From NCBI GenBank assembly GCA_000155715.1, contig DS990599.1, forward strand, positions 304,545 to 368,544: a DNA stretch of 64,000 nt, written 5' to 3'. Below, piece by piece: positions 55,530 to 64,000 of the stretch. Position 1 is the first letter of the stretch. Each line of letters begins with the position of its first letter. The notes under the pieces were generated by a model that was given only the letters and a program-made list of their open reading frames with translations, had not been told where the DNA came from and ran no database searches. A program made the translations under genes and the position numbers. The DNA comes from a gamma proteobacterium HTCC5015. GTDB taxonomy: Bacteria; Pseudomonadota; Gammaproteobacteria; HTCC5015.

Positions 55530-57229
55530 TTAGTTGCGGTTCGCTGAATGGCGAAGCCTGAGCGGCGCCATAAGTCCCATGAGGGCGAGTAGCCACATCC
55601 CAATAGAGGAGCCACCCCCACCTTCTCTCAAGCCAGTGTCGTTGCAGTTAGAGTTAAATAGATCACTTGTTTTTCCGGTGCATTCACCGTTAGAACCGCT
55701 GTCTTCACCACCTCCGTTGCCGCTGCAGGCCACGCCACTGACGACGGATTCAACGGCTGCGGCCACGTCTAGCAGGCCACTGCCACATGTGCCATTGGTA
55801 CAAGCGGTGGATTGGTCGGCGGGAGCCGCTGGGAAGGATCTAGAGCAGCTCGTTAGCGTAGAGAGGGTTTGATCGGGCGTTAGGCTAGGGTCAGCTTCCA
55901 GTAGAATTGCTGCAGCGGCGCTGACGAGGGGAGCGGCAAAACTCGTGCCTTCAAATACGAAAAGCTCAGATGAGGTGGTGTGTGTGTTGGTGCCGACCCA
56001 ATCCCCAGAAGGTAGCTCAGCCAAATCGTGTCCTGTGCTAATTAGGCCGCAATCATTGCTATCACAGGTGTCGCCACCAGGGGCAGATAGGTTAATACTC
56101 GTTCCAAAGTTGGAGTAAGCCGCTCTTCCACCTGCTGCGGTGGAGGCCGCAATATTGAAGGTGGCAGCGCAGTTACCCGGTGCGCTGGAGTTGGCGTCCG
56201 CGCCTTCATTGCCCGCAGCGGTGATTACAATTACCCCCTGATCGCGCATGCTTTGGAAGGCATCTTCCTCGGTTTGAGTGCATTCGCTGCCTCCACCGAG
56301 GCTGAGGTTAATAATGTCTACAGGGTCGGTGATTGGCGTAATACTGCTGCTGCCAATACCAGCTGCCCATAGAGAGGCGTCAGTGATGTCACTGGTGTAG
56401 CCGCCACATTTACCTAAGGCGCGGATTGAAATGACAGTCGCCCCCGGGGCGCCTCCGGCTATTCCCTCAGCATTATCGGTGGTCGCCGCGATAACGCCGC
56501 TTACGGCGGTGCCGTGCCATGAGCTTTGGCCGCCGGGGCTGGGAGAACAGCCGGGATCATCGCGAAAAACGGGGTTGTTGTCTTTATCATTTTGCGTGAC
56601 GAGGTCACCGACATCGGAACCGTCCTCGTCGCGGCCGTCGCCATCGCCTGCGGTGGCAAAAACGCCGCCGTTATCGGGACCAATAAAGTCTGGGCCAAGA
56701 GTGACATTGGTATTGGGTTGGTCGGTGTGCCTTGTCCAGCCGGTATCAATGACGGCAATGCGTACTCCTTCTCCCGTTAGCCCGCCCGATTGGCGCCAAG
56801 CATTATTAAAGCGAGCCGCACCTGCTCGAGTCGACTGGAGATACCACTGGTCGGCATAGAAGAGTCATTGGGAGCGGTTTCAGGAAAACGGCGGGATAGC
56901 GCTTGTAGTCAACATGGGCGTATACAACATCCTCGCGCTGTCAATTGCTCAACGAGTGTCTCCATGGATTGAGAGAGGTGGGCGCATCAGAAGTAGCACT
57001 CAGCTCCATTGAGGGTGCGCTTTAAGTGAGACAGCTTGCTGGCGTGAAGAGGCGCAATTTTTTGGAGTTTGTCGGGAGTGAGTAGCTGGGGAGAGTCTTT
57101 TTCACCGTCTGCCATTTTGACAACGATCCGATTGCCGTAATAGCGCTCATCTATCACCGACGCGGCCCAAGTGTTGGTAATAGAGGCGAAAAATAAGAGT
57201 GAAATGCTTCCGAGCAGTATTTTTTTCAT
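55530..57229 (-). pseudogene. subtilisin-family (S8) protease with GlyGly-CTERM tail, frameshifted in the propeptide
   Basis: The gene begins at 57229 with a signal peptide (ILLGSISLLFFASITNTWA-AS) and an I9-like propeptide. Reading stops at 56987, but the protein is recovered by switching frames several times between 57001 and 56864. From there the catalytic domain is open to 55530: Asp in AVIDTGW, His in SWHGTAVSGV, oxyanion Asn in ITAAGNEG and Ser in EGTSFAAPLVSA. The end GGGGSSIGMWLLALMGLM plus a basic tail is a GlyGly-CTERM-type sorting signal, a rhombosortase substrate. All five breaks can be explained by small deletions in short repeats. An open frame of 239 residues starts at ATG 56249 but lacks the Asp and His. 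Confidence 0.8.
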
Positions 57230-57356
57230 ATCAAGTTTATCGGGTTGTTTAGCTTGTTTGGTGAGTATGACATACTTTAATTTAGTTTGGTTTGAAGTTA
57301 TTTAACCCCAAATCAAGGCTCTGTTGAACCCTATATAGTCTCTAAGACAGGTTGTT

Positions 57357-57668
57357 ATGCAAAGCGCAAAATTCAGTTTGGGGCAGGTAGTACTGCACCG
57401 AAATTACGGTTATCGCGGGGTCGTTGTCGATGTTGATCCTAACTATCACGGTACAGAAGACTGGTATGAAGAGGTAGCGGTGTCGCGGCCTTCCCGCGAG
57501 TTACCTTGGTACCATGTGCTAGTAGACGAGCATGAGCACGAGACCTACGTGGCTGAAGAGCATCTAGAGATTGATGACTCGGGGCAGCCCGTTGTTCACC
57601 CCGATATGGATGTTTTTATCAGCGGTGACAGCCCCGCTGGATACAGTTCGAGGCACACATTTAACTGA
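57357..57668 (+). CDS. hspQ: heat shock protein HspQ
   Basis: HspQ (YccV) is a small heat-shock factor that binds hemimethylated oriC and aids Lon protease. The 103-residue protein has the family pattern KFSLGQVVLHRNYGYRGVVVDVDPNYHGTEDWYEE, LPWYHVLVDEHEHETYVAEEHLE and a final HPDMDVFI. Its stop overlaps the next gene's ATG (TGATG). Confidence 0.92.
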   Translation: MQSAKFSLGQVVLHRNYGYRGVVVDVDPNYHGTEDWYEEVAVSRPSRELPWYHVLVDEHEHETYVAEEHLEIDDSGQPVVHPDMDVFISGDSPAGYSSRHTFN

Positions 57669-58105
57669 TGTTGGGTGCATTAAAAAACTGGTTCTCTAGT
57701 GAGGTCGCCGAGCCAGAATCTGCCGATCATCTCGTGCAGAAGGCGGCGGCTTTTTTGTTGTTTGAAGTGGCCTTGGTTGACCGTCATATCGGCGATCAAG
57801 AGCGCGATCAGTTGTTGAAGAGCGTGCTTGCCGCGACGAGTTTGAGCCAAGCAGACGCTGAAGTCTTGCTAGAGCAGGTGGAGAGCGAGGCCGAGGCGTT
57901 GACGTCCCACCACCGCTTTATTCGCACGCTGGTTGATGAGCTCGATGAAGATGAGCGCGGCTTAGTGATCGAGCAAATGTGGCGGGTGGCCTATGCGGAT
58001 GGCGAGTTGGATCGATATGAAGAACAGTTTATTCGCCGCGTCGCCGATTTATTGTACTTGCCACACAGCCGCTATATCCAAGCCAAATTAAAAGCTCAAG
58101 GCTAG
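57668..58105 (+). CDS. TerB-like protein
   Basis: The 145-residue helical protein has the TerB/DjlA-N pattern: AAAFLLFEVALVDRHIGDQERDQLLKSV and MWRVAYADGELDRYEEQFIRRVADLLYL, with acidic residues that may bind metal. The family is named for tellurite resistance, but most members lack that role. It is translated in coupling with hspQ. It ends 3 bp from metW, convergent. Confidence 0.88.
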   Translation: MLGALKNWFSSEVAEPESADHLVQKAAAFLLFEVALVDRHIGDQERDQLLKSVLAATSLSQADAEVLLEQVESEAEALTSHHRFIRTLVDELDEDERGLVIEQMWRVAYADGELDRYEEQFIRRVADLLYLPHSRYIQAKLKAQG

Positions 58106-58108
58106 GGC

Positions 58109-58711
58109 CTAGCTCTTTTTAAGGCGGTAGAGTGCGACCTTGCCCAGCAAATTGGGCATCCAGTTCATGCCGGGGCGGGTTGCGTGGTCGTTGTCGACGA
58201 CGACCCGCTCGAGAATTTCAATGCCCTTCTCCCGACACAGTGCTTCGAAGTCGCGGATGGTACACAGGTGGATGTTGGGTGTCTGATACCACGTGTGCGA
58301 CAGTGAGCGGGTTACGGGCATTCGTCCACCGAGGGCAAATTGCAAGCGTCCGCGGATATAGCCCATATTGGGGAACGAGATAATTCCCTCGCGACCAATC
58401 CGTAGCATTTCAAGCAATGCCTCGTCGGTTTTTTGCACGGTTTGCAGGGATTGGCTCATCACGACATAGTCGAAGGAGTGATTGCGCAGGTGGCCAAAGC
58501 CCGATTCTAAATCCTGTTGAATCACATTAACGCCGCGTTCGGTACATTGAAGAATTGCTTTGGGGTCAATCTCTACACCATAGCCGCTGACTTGGCGGTG
58601 CTGGGTGAGTTGTTCCAGCAGGGCGCCATCGCCACAGCCCAAGTCGAGCACGCGGCTGTTGGCCTGAATCCAATTGGCGATGATTTGTTGATCGGCGCGC
58701 AGTTTAGACAT
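58109..58711 (-). CDS. metW: methionine biosynthesis protein MetW
   Basis: MetW is a methyltransferase-fold protein that activates or partners MetX. The 200-residue protein has the SAM motif [15 protein letters not shown], then [27 protein letters not shown] and [22 protein letters not shown], all typical. It follows metX with an 8-bp overlap, the standard metXW operon. Confidence 0.95.
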   Translation of the reverse strand: MSKLRADQQIIANWIQANSRVLDLGCGDGALLEQLTQHRQVSGYGVEIDPKAILQCTERGVNVIQQDLESGFGHLRNHSFDYVVMSQSLQTVQKTDEALLEMLRIGREGIISFPNMGYIRGRLQFALGGRMPVTRSLSHTWYQTPNIHLCTIRDFEALCREKGIEILERVVVDNDHATRPGMNWMPNLLGKVALYRLKKS

Positions 58712-59840
58712 CGATGTTCTCCAGATAGGCGCGCAGTGTGCCCATGTAGTAGGGAATGTCTAGCAAAAAGGCATCGTGGCCATTGGGGCTGTCGACTTCG
58801 ATGTAGCTGACATCTCGGCCAGCTTCTATCAGTGCATTGACGATTTCCTCTGAGCGCTCGGGCTGGAAGCGCCAGTCGGTAGTAAATGACACCAATAAAA
58901 ACTTGGCAGTGCTTCGCCTGAGTGCCTCGGCCAGTGTGCCCCCGTAGTCCCGTGCGGGGTCAAAGTAGTCGAGGGCCTTGGTCATCAACAAGTAGGTGTT
59001 GGCATCAAAGGTGCCGACAAACTTTTCGCCTTGATAGCGTAAATAGCTTTCGACTTGGTACTCGGGGCCGAAGTCGTAGTGCAGTTTGTCGCGTTGTAGG
59101 TGCCGCCCGAATTTCTCGCCCATGGCATCGTTGGACAGATAGGTAATGTGTCCTAGCATGCGAGCGAGCATGAGGCCGCGATTGGGGACTTTGCCCTCGC
59201 GCACATAGTGGCCGTCGCAGAACTCAGGGTCGGTCAGGATGGCTTGGCGCGCGACCTCGTTGAAGGCAATGTTCTGCGCGGTTAAGTTGGGCGCCGAGGC
59301 GATAATGACGCAATGTCTCAGCAAATCGGGAAAGTCTACGCTCCACTGTAACGCCTGCATGCCGCCAAGGCTGCCGCCGGCGACCGCAGCCCACTGCTCA
59401 ATGCCGAGATGTAGCATCAGGTGGTGCTGGCTGCGTACCCAGTCGCGGACGGTGACGAGGGGGAAGTCCGCCCCCCAGAGTGTTTCTCCGTCTGGCTGGT
59501 GGGTGGTGGGGCCCGTCGATCCATCACAACCGCCCAAGTTGTTGCAGCAGACGACAAAAAATTTGTCGGTATCAATGGCTTTGCCAGGGCCGATGGCGGC
59601 GTTCCACCAGCCTGGGCGCTTGTCGCTTTCGCTGTGATAGCCCGCTGCGTGATGGCTGCCCGATAGAGCGTGACAAATTAGAATGGCGTTGCTGGCGGTA
59701 GCGTTGAGCTCGCCATAGGTCTCATAGACCAGTTCGTAGCTCTCTAGTGTTTGCCCACAGTCCAGCGTTAAAGCCTGTTGGCTTTTAAACGTTTGTGGCT
59801 GGACGATGCCGAGAGAGCGAGGCTGTTTGTTGGTAGGCAT
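58704..59840 (-). CDS. metX: homoserine O-acyltransferase MetX
   Basis: The 378-residue alpha/beta-hydrolase acylates homoserine as the first step of methionine synthesis. The nucleophile serine is in [12 protein letters not shown], the acid in [12 protein letters not shown] and the histidine in [11 protein letters not shown]. In gammaproteobacteria MetX with MetW is usually a succinyltransferase (MetXS); acyl choice is not decided here. It precedes metW by overlap. Confidence 0.93.
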   Translation of the reverse strand: MPTNKQPRSLGIVQPQTFKSQQALTLDCGQTLESYELVYETYGELNATASNAILICHALSGSHHAAGYHSESDKRPGWWNAAIGPGKAIDTDKFFVVCCNNLGGCDGSTGPTTHQPDGETLWGADFPLVTVRDWVRSQHHLMLHLGIEQWAAVAGGSLGGMQALQWSVDFPDLLRHCVIIASAPNLTAQNIAFNEVARQAILTDPEFCDGHYVREGKVPNRGLMLARMLGHITYLSNDAMGEKFGRHLQRDKLHYDFGPEYQVESYLRYQGEKFVGTFDANTYLLMTKALDYFDPARDYGGTLAEALRRSTAKFLLVSFTTDWRFQPERSEEIVNALIEAGRDVSYIEVDSPNGHDAFLLDIPYYMGTLRAYLENIDV

Positions 59841-59891
59841 GATTTAGAGGCTACAACGATTGGGCTATGGCTAAACGAATCATTTTGTCAC

Positions 59892-59916
59892 GAACCGTTG
59901 GTTAGGCCAACGGTTC
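59892..59916. other. perfect 10-bp hairpin between yggT and metX
   Basis: GAACCGTTGG and CCAACGGTTC pair around a 5-nt loop. On the minus strand it follows yggT and precedes metX. No T-run is seen, so it may be a weak transcript end or a regulatory hairpin in the metX leader. Confidence 0.45.
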
Positions 59917-59952
59917 TATGTATTGATACTGCAAGCGCTCAAGGGGGATTGT

Positions 59953-60501
59953 CTAGGCGCCGAGCAGCGTTTGTCGAAGCGCAATTTTTAGCGCATAGAG
60001 CAAAATTAGAACAATCATGGGAACGATATCAATGCTGCCACCAATAGGAGGAATCAAGCGACGCAGCGGTTTGAGTAGCGGTTGTGTAATGGCGTGCACA
60101 AACTGCTGGGCAGGGTGGTAGGGGTTGGGAGCAACCCAGCTCATGACGACGCTGATTAGGATGGCGAAAATATAGGTGTTGATGATTAAATCGGCGAGAA
60201 AATAGCCCGTCAAGATAGCCGTACTGGCACCATCAATGGGGACGCCGCGCATGGCGGCGAAGGTCAGCACTTTGCCGATCATCAACAGTACGACGATAAG
60301 GGCGGCGGCGGAGTCGTAGCGTCCTAGACGCGGTAGCACTTTGCGCAGGGGCTTGAGTACGGGGTCGGTGATTTGTACGAGTCCTTGGCTAATCGGGTTG
60401 CGAAAGTCTGCCCCTGAACTCTGCGCAAGCAGTCGCAGTAGGAATAGGGTGGCAGCGAGTAGAAAAACGGTATCGACAATAAAAAATAGGGCTTCACCCA
60501 T
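59953..60501 (-). CDS. YggT-family membrane protein
   Basis: The 182-residue product has two YggT repeats, each with a PHPITDP-type segment (NPISQGLVQITDPVLKPLRKVLPRLG and HPAQQFVHAITQPLLKPLRRLIPPIGG) and four hydrophobic helices. The role is poorly known; the family is linked to membrane organisation and cell shape. It is the last gene of yggS-proC-yggT, 2 bp after proC. Confidence 0.93.
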   Translation of the reverse strand: MGEALFFIVDTVFLLAATLFLLRLLAQSSGADFRNPISQGLVQITDPVLKPLRKVLPRLGRYDSAAALIVVLLMIGKVLTFAAMRGVPIDGASTAILTGYFLADLIINTYIFAILISVVMSWVAPNPYHPAQQFVHAITQPLLKPLRRLIPPIGGSIDIVPMIVLILLYALKIALRQTLLGA

Positions 60502-60503
60502 GA

Positions 60504-61343
60504 TTACTCTCCCGAGGTGTCGTTGTTGAGGCTGTCGCCAAGCTCTGCGGCACGCTGGCAGGCGGCCTCCATGGCTTTGGCGACGGTATCTTTGAGCCCG
60601 TGCGCTTCGAAAGCGGCAAGCGCTGCCGCCGTCGTGCCGCCTTTGGAGGTGACATTTTGGCGCAGAGTCGTGGGCGAATCACCGCTTTCGTTGACCATGC
60701 GGGCAGCGCCGAGTGCGGTTTGTAGCGTGAGTTGGCTGGCTTGTTCGTGGCTTAATCCCAGTTTTTCACCCGCCTCAATCATGGCTTCGATAAAAGCGAA
60801 GAAATAGGCGGGGCCTGAGCCTGAAACGGCTGTCACTGCATCGAGCTTTTGCTCGGAGTTCACCCATAGAGTGAAGCCGGCAGCCTCCAAAACCGTGTTG
60901 GCGATTTGCTGTTGTGCTTGGGAGACATCGGGGTTGGCGAAAAGAGCCGTTGCGCCCGCTTGCAGCAGAGAGGGAGTATTGGGCATGCAGCGAACAATAG
61001 CGGTGCGCTCGCCGCCTGCCCAGCGGCTAATAGCATCAATCGGGACGCCCGCAGCAATCGATATCAGCAAGGGACGTTGTTGCTGGATGGTATCGGACAG
61101 CGGTGAGAGCACTTCGCGTAAAATTTGTGGCTTAACGGCTAGTACGATGGCATCGCACTGGTCCACTGCCGCCTGGTTGTCGCTAAAACCCTGAATGCCA
61201 TATTCGTTTTCTAGGCGGGTTCGGTTCTCTTGATTGGGTTCGGCGACTCGAATCTGCTCGCCGGGGTAGCCGTTGGCCACCAAGCCTCCAATTAAGCTGC
61301 GAGCCATATTGCCGCCGCCGATAAAGCAAAGTGTGGATGTCAT
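60504..61343 (-). CDS. proC: pyrroline-5-carboxylate reductase
   Basis: ProC makes proline from pyrroline-5-carboxylate using NAD(P)H. The 279-residue protein has the Rossmann motif FIGGGNMARSLIGGL, VLAVKPQILREVL, the RCMPNTPSL signature and the C-terminal TAVSGSGPAYFFAFIEAM with SKGGTTAAALAAFE. It overlaps yggS by 4 bp (ATGA). Confidence 0.96.
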   Translation of the reverse strand: MTSTLCFIGGGNMARSLIGGLVANGYPGEQIRVAEPNQENRTRLENEYGIQGFSDNQAAVDQCDAIVLAVKPQILREVLSPLSDTIQQQRPLLISIAAGVPIDAISRWAGGERTAIVRCMPNTPSLLQAGATALFANPDVSQAQQQIANTVLEAAGFTLWVNSEQKLDAVTAVSGSGPAYFFAFIEAMIEAGEKLGLSHEQASQLTLQTALGAARMVNESGDSPTTLRQNVTSKGGTTAAALAAFEAHGLKDTVAKAMEAACQRAAELGDSLNNDTSGE

Positions 61344-62044
61344 GTTCTCGCTCCAAAAATATCACTGCCGACTCGAACCATGGTACTGCCGGCGGCAATG
61401 GCTGATTCTAAATCGCCGCTCATGCCCATAGATAGCGTATCGAAATCCTCGGCTTTCTTGAGTTGGCTTTTAATTTGCTGAAAAAGATCTTCGAGGCTTT
61501 TAAAGGACGCCAGTTGTTGTTCCTCGCTGTTCGCAGGCTTGGGGATGGCCATAAGCCCGCGCAGACGAAGATTGGGCAATGTTTCAATTTCCCGCGCCAG
61601 TTTCGCCGCGTCCTCGGGGGCTACGCCGCCCTTTTGTGGCTCATTGTCGATGTTGATTTGTAGGCACAGGTTTAATGCAGATAGCCTCTCTGGGCGTTGC
61701 TCGCTGAGGCGGCGAGCGATTTTAAAGCGATCGACACTGTGTACCCAATCAAAGTATTGAGCAATAGTGGCCGTTTTATTGGATTGAATCTGCCCGATAA
61801 AATGCCAGTGGATTTCGTCGAGCGTGCCGAGCGCTTCGATTTTTTCTAGGGCATCTTGAAGGTAGTTCTCACCAAAATCGCGTTGCCCCTTATCATAGAG
61901 GGCTTTAACCATCCAAGCGGGCTTGGTTTTGCTGACGGCTAATAGCTTCACTGGCGTATCGCAGTCTGCTGTTTGGCAGGCCTGATCGATTCTGTGGAGT
62001 ACATTGTGCCAGTTGTCGATTATCTTTTCGCTTTCGTGAGGCAT
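61340..62044 (-). CDS. YggS-family pyridoxal-phosphate homeostasis protein
   Basis: The 234-residue protein binds PLP and keeps vitamin B6 and amino-acid pools balanced. It has the PLP lysine in LLAVSKTKPAWMVKAL, the RDFGENYLQDALEKI loop, HFIGQIQSNKT, the VHSVDRFKIARRL segment and the C-terminal LSMGMSGDLESAIAAGSTMVRVGSDIFG. It leads the yggS-proC-yggT operon and is divergent from pilT. Confidence 0.94.
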   Translation of the reverse strand: MPHESEKIIDNWHNVLHRIDQACQTADCDTPVKLLAVSKTKPAWMVKALYDKGQRDFGENYLQDALEKIEALGTLDEIHWHFIGQIQSNKTATIAQYFDWVHSVDRFKIARRLSEQRPERLSALNLCLQINIDNEPQKGGVAPEDAAKLAREIETLPNLRLRGLMAIPKPANSEEQQLASFKSLEDLFQQIKSQLKKAEDFDTLSMGMSGDLESAIAAGSTMVRVGSDIFGART

Positions 62045-62156
62045 TGCTTGTGGTTGAGCCTTGAGGTATCTATGATCGTAGCCACTACAAGAAGCGTGAA
62101 AATCACTCGCTGCCAGTGGTGGCGATAAAAATCTATTCTAACAAGCGGGGAATACA

Positions 62157-63191
62157 ATGGATATTGCGCAGCTTTTGGCCTTTGGCGTGAAAAATGGTGC
62201 CTCAGATTTGCACTTGTCTGCTGGTTTGCCACCGATGATTCGGGTCGATGGTGATGTGCGTCGCATCAATGTGGAGTCGCTGGACCACAAACAGGTTCAC
62301 TCCATGGTGTACGACATCATGAACGACAAGCAGCGTAAAGACTTTGAGGAGTTTTGGGAAACGGACTTTTCATTTGAAATTCCCAACTTGGCTCGCTTTC
62401 GTGTCAACGCGTTTAATCACAATCGCGGCGCGGGTGCGGTGTTCCGTACGATTCCCTCAAAAATTCTAACTTTGGAAGAGCTGGGTGCACCCAATATTTT
62501 CAAAGAGATTTCCGAGTACCCGCGCGGCGTGGTGCTGGTTACTGGTCCTACCGGTTCGGGTAAGTCAACGACTCTCGCGGCGATGATGAACCACAAAAAC
62601 GAAACTGAGTACGGTCATATTTTGACGGTAGAAGACCCGATCGAATTTGTGCATGAGAGTAAACGCTGCTTGATTAACCAGCGCGAAGTCCACCGAGACA
62701 CCTTGGGTTTTAACGAGGCTTTGCGCTCTGCGTTGCGGGAAGATCCCGATACGATTCTCGTTGGTGAGCTGCGTGACCTCGAGACGATTCGCCTCGCCCT
62801 ATCGGCGGCGGAAACGGGTCACTTGGTATTCGGCACATTGCACACCAGCTCGGCGGCAAAAACCATTGACCGTATTGTCGATGTATTCCCCGCAGCGGAA
62901 AAAGATATGGTGCGCTCCATGTTGTCGGAATCGTTGCGCGCGGTGATCTCGCAGACCCTGTTGAAGAAGAACGGCGGTGGTCGTGTAGCGGCTCACGAAA
63001 TCATGTTGGGCACGCCTGCTATCCGCAATTTGATTCGTGAAAACAAAGTGGCACAGATGTACTCGGCGATCCAAACCGGTCAGGGGATTGGCATGCAGAC
63101 GTTGGATCAAAACCTTAAAGAGTTGGTTGAACGCGGCCTGATTAACCGAGACGTGGCGCGCACTAAAGCCGCAAACCCAGACAGTATTTAA
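62157..63191 (+). CDS. pilT: type IV pilus retraction ATPase PilT
   Basis: PilT powers pilus retraction and twitching. The 344-residue ATPase has Walker A GPTGSGKST, an Asp box (VEDPIEFVH), Walker B ILVGELRDLETIRLAL, a His box (TGHLVFGTLHTSSAAKTIDRI) and the C-terminal retraction motif AIRNLIRENK. A good ribosome binding site (AGCGGGGAATACA-ATG) precedes it. pilU follows 27 bp later. Confidence 0.96.
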   Translation: MDIAQLLAFGVKNGASDLHLSAGLPPMIRVDGDVRRINVESLDHKQVHSMVYDIMNDKQRKDFEEFWETDFSFEIPNLARFRVNAFNHNRGAGAVFRTIPSKILTLEELGAPNIFKEISEYPRGVVLVTGPTGSGKSTTLAAMMNHKNETEYGHILTVEDPIEFVHESKRCLINQREVHRDTLGFNEALRSALREDPDTILVGELRDLETIRLALSAAETGHLVFGTLHTSSAAKTIDRIVDVFPAAEKDMVRSMLSESLRAVISQTLLKKNGGGRVAAHEIMLGTPAIRNLIRENKVAQMYSAIQTGQGIGMQTLDQNLKELVERGLINRDVARTKAANPDSI

Positions 63192-63218
63192 GTTAAGTAA
63201 ACGCAAGAGGCATGGCTC

Positions 63219-64000
63219 ATGGATCGCGATAAGGCGATAAAATTTATGCACGACCTCCTTCGCATGTTGAAAGCGAAGGGAGGGTCCGATTTGTACATTG
63301 CAGCGGGGGCGCCGCCCTCAATGAAAATCGATGGCAAAATGACCCAGGTTTCCAATCAGAAACTTAGCCCCTCTCACACAATGGATCTGACGCGATCTAT
63401 TATGAACGAGAAGCAATTGGGTGAGTTTGAAGCGAGCAATGAATGCAACTTCGCAATTAGCTTGCCAGGAGTTTCGCGCTATCGTGTGAACGCCTATGTT
63501 CAGCGCGGTTCTGTGGCGATGGTGATTCGAGTGATTACCGCTGACATACCCCGCTTTGAAGACTTGAATTTGCCCGATGTACTTCGCGAAATTGCCATGA
63601 CCAAGCGCGGACTGGTGATTTTTGTCGGCGGTACGGGCTCGGGTAAATCGACATCGCTGGCAGCGATGGTTGACTATCGAAATGAGAATAGTTTTGGACA
63701 CATCATTACGATCGAAGATCCCATCGAATACGTTCACAACCACAAGAGTTGTGTGGTCTCTCAGCGCGAGGTAGGTACGGATACAGAAAGCTGGGAAATC
63801 GCCCTTAAAAACACACTTCGGCAAGCGCCCGACGTGATTTTGATTGGCGAGGTGCGCGATAGGGAAACCATGGAACATGCCATTGCCTTTGCGGAAACAG
63901 GCCACTTGTGTTTGTGCACGCTACACGCCAACAGTACCAACCAAGCCATGGATCGCATCATTAACTTTTTCCCCGAAGAGCGACGCCAGCAGCTGTTGAT
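63219..64000 (+). CDS. pilU: type IV pilus retraction ATPase PilU (3' end outside window)
   Basis: The reading frame from ATG 63219 is open to the right edge (about 260 residues of the usual 370-380). It has the PilU-specific LLRMLKAKGGSDLYIAAG, Walker A GGTGSGKSTS, Asp box IEDPIEYVH, Walker B ILIGEVRDRETME and His box ETGHLCLCTLHANSTNQAMDRI. PilU acts with PilT to raise retraction force. CAAGAGG at 63204 could be the ribosome binding site. Confidence 0.93.
   Translation, partial: MDRDKAIKFMHDLLRMLKAKGGSDLYIAAGAPPSMKIDGKMTQVSNQKLSPSHTMDLTRSIMNEKQLGEFEASNECNFAISLPGVSRYRVNAYVQRGSVAMVIRVITADIPRFEDLNLPDVLREIAMTKRGLVIFVGGTGSGKSTSLAAMVDYRNENSFGHIITIEDPIEYVHNHKSCVVSQREVGTDTESWEIALKNTLRQAPDVILIGEVRDRETMEHAIAFAETGHLCLCTLHANSTNQAMDRIINFFPEERRQQLL

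Noticed and set aside
57230-59952. MetJ box or SAM riboswitch near metX
   Set aside because: No AGACGTCT-type repeats or S-box architecture were found; only the simple 59892-59916 hairpin.

Overview
The window is chromosomal DNA from a gammaproteobacterium, probably an aerobic, marine-type member of the Cellvibrionales/Oceanospirillales/Pseudomonadales breadth. The gene set supports this: HspQ, YggX, RdgC, Zur, MetX plus MetW, LptD-SurA, PilT-PilU and the sucAB-lpd-sucCD order. No phage, transposase, CRISPR array or rRNA operon was seen. Coding density is high and most genes are ordinary housekeeping genes. The exact lineage cannot be fixed by eye.

Layout. 1-3171: the end of a TPR/outer-membrane barrel gene and a large secreted LysM-like/FecR-domain protein, closed by a terminator. 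3190-8101: pdxA, cpdA, a 590-bp mosaic of dispersed palindromic repeats, rsmA, zur, a HIT-family protein and a hot-dog thioesterase. 8243-16251: a 2-oxoglutarate dehydrogenase/succinyl-CoA synthetase operon (sucA, sucB, lpdA, sucC, sucD) preceded by a perfect 12-2-12 dyad; the usual sdh genes are absent upstream. 16696-18642: msrA, an msrB with a two-helix membrane extension, and a coupled transglutaminase-like gene. 18631-25380: an orphan periplasmic binding protein, a DUF2061 protein, a class III adenylate cyclase, then lptD-surA-plsC. 25468-33120: a PF10118 protein, two small exported proteins, and a tetR-MFP-RND efflux operon whose permease is broken in two. 33380-40782: rdgC, pldA, priA, a degenerate GGDEF protein, a cytochrome c, an ABC1/UbiB kinase and a membrane protein. 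40881-46100: an MMPL/RND exporter, a membrane protein overlapping it, and a FadJ-type fatty-acid oxidation protein. 46133-50201: a small unknown protein, a pseudouridine-synthase-like protein without the catalytic aspartate, and a permease/ATPase/MCE lipid-transport operon whose ATPase keeps only Walker A. 50176-55404: a coiled-coil exported protein, DUF2333, AsmA, mutY, yggX and tRNA-Phe. 55530-57229: a subtilisin-family protease with a GlyGly-CTERM tail, frameshifted in its propeptide. 57357-64000: hspQ, terB-like, metW-metX, the yggS-proC-yggT operon, pilT and the first part of pilU.

The genes suggest several themes: TCA-cycle flux, outer-membrane building and maintenance (LptD, SurA, PlsC, AsmA, MCE, PldA), envelope export, methionine synthesis and repair, cAMP turnover (cyclase plus CpdA) and twitching motility.

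The most unusual observations are: two tight clusters of small deletions, one in the RND permease linker and one in the protease propeptide, where the original protein is still readable by switching frames; an MCE ABC ATPase that has lost the Q-loop, signature, Walker B glutamate and H-loop residues; and an msrB with an internal strong ribosome binding site that could give membrane and soluble forms. No clearly novel defence or mobile system was found.
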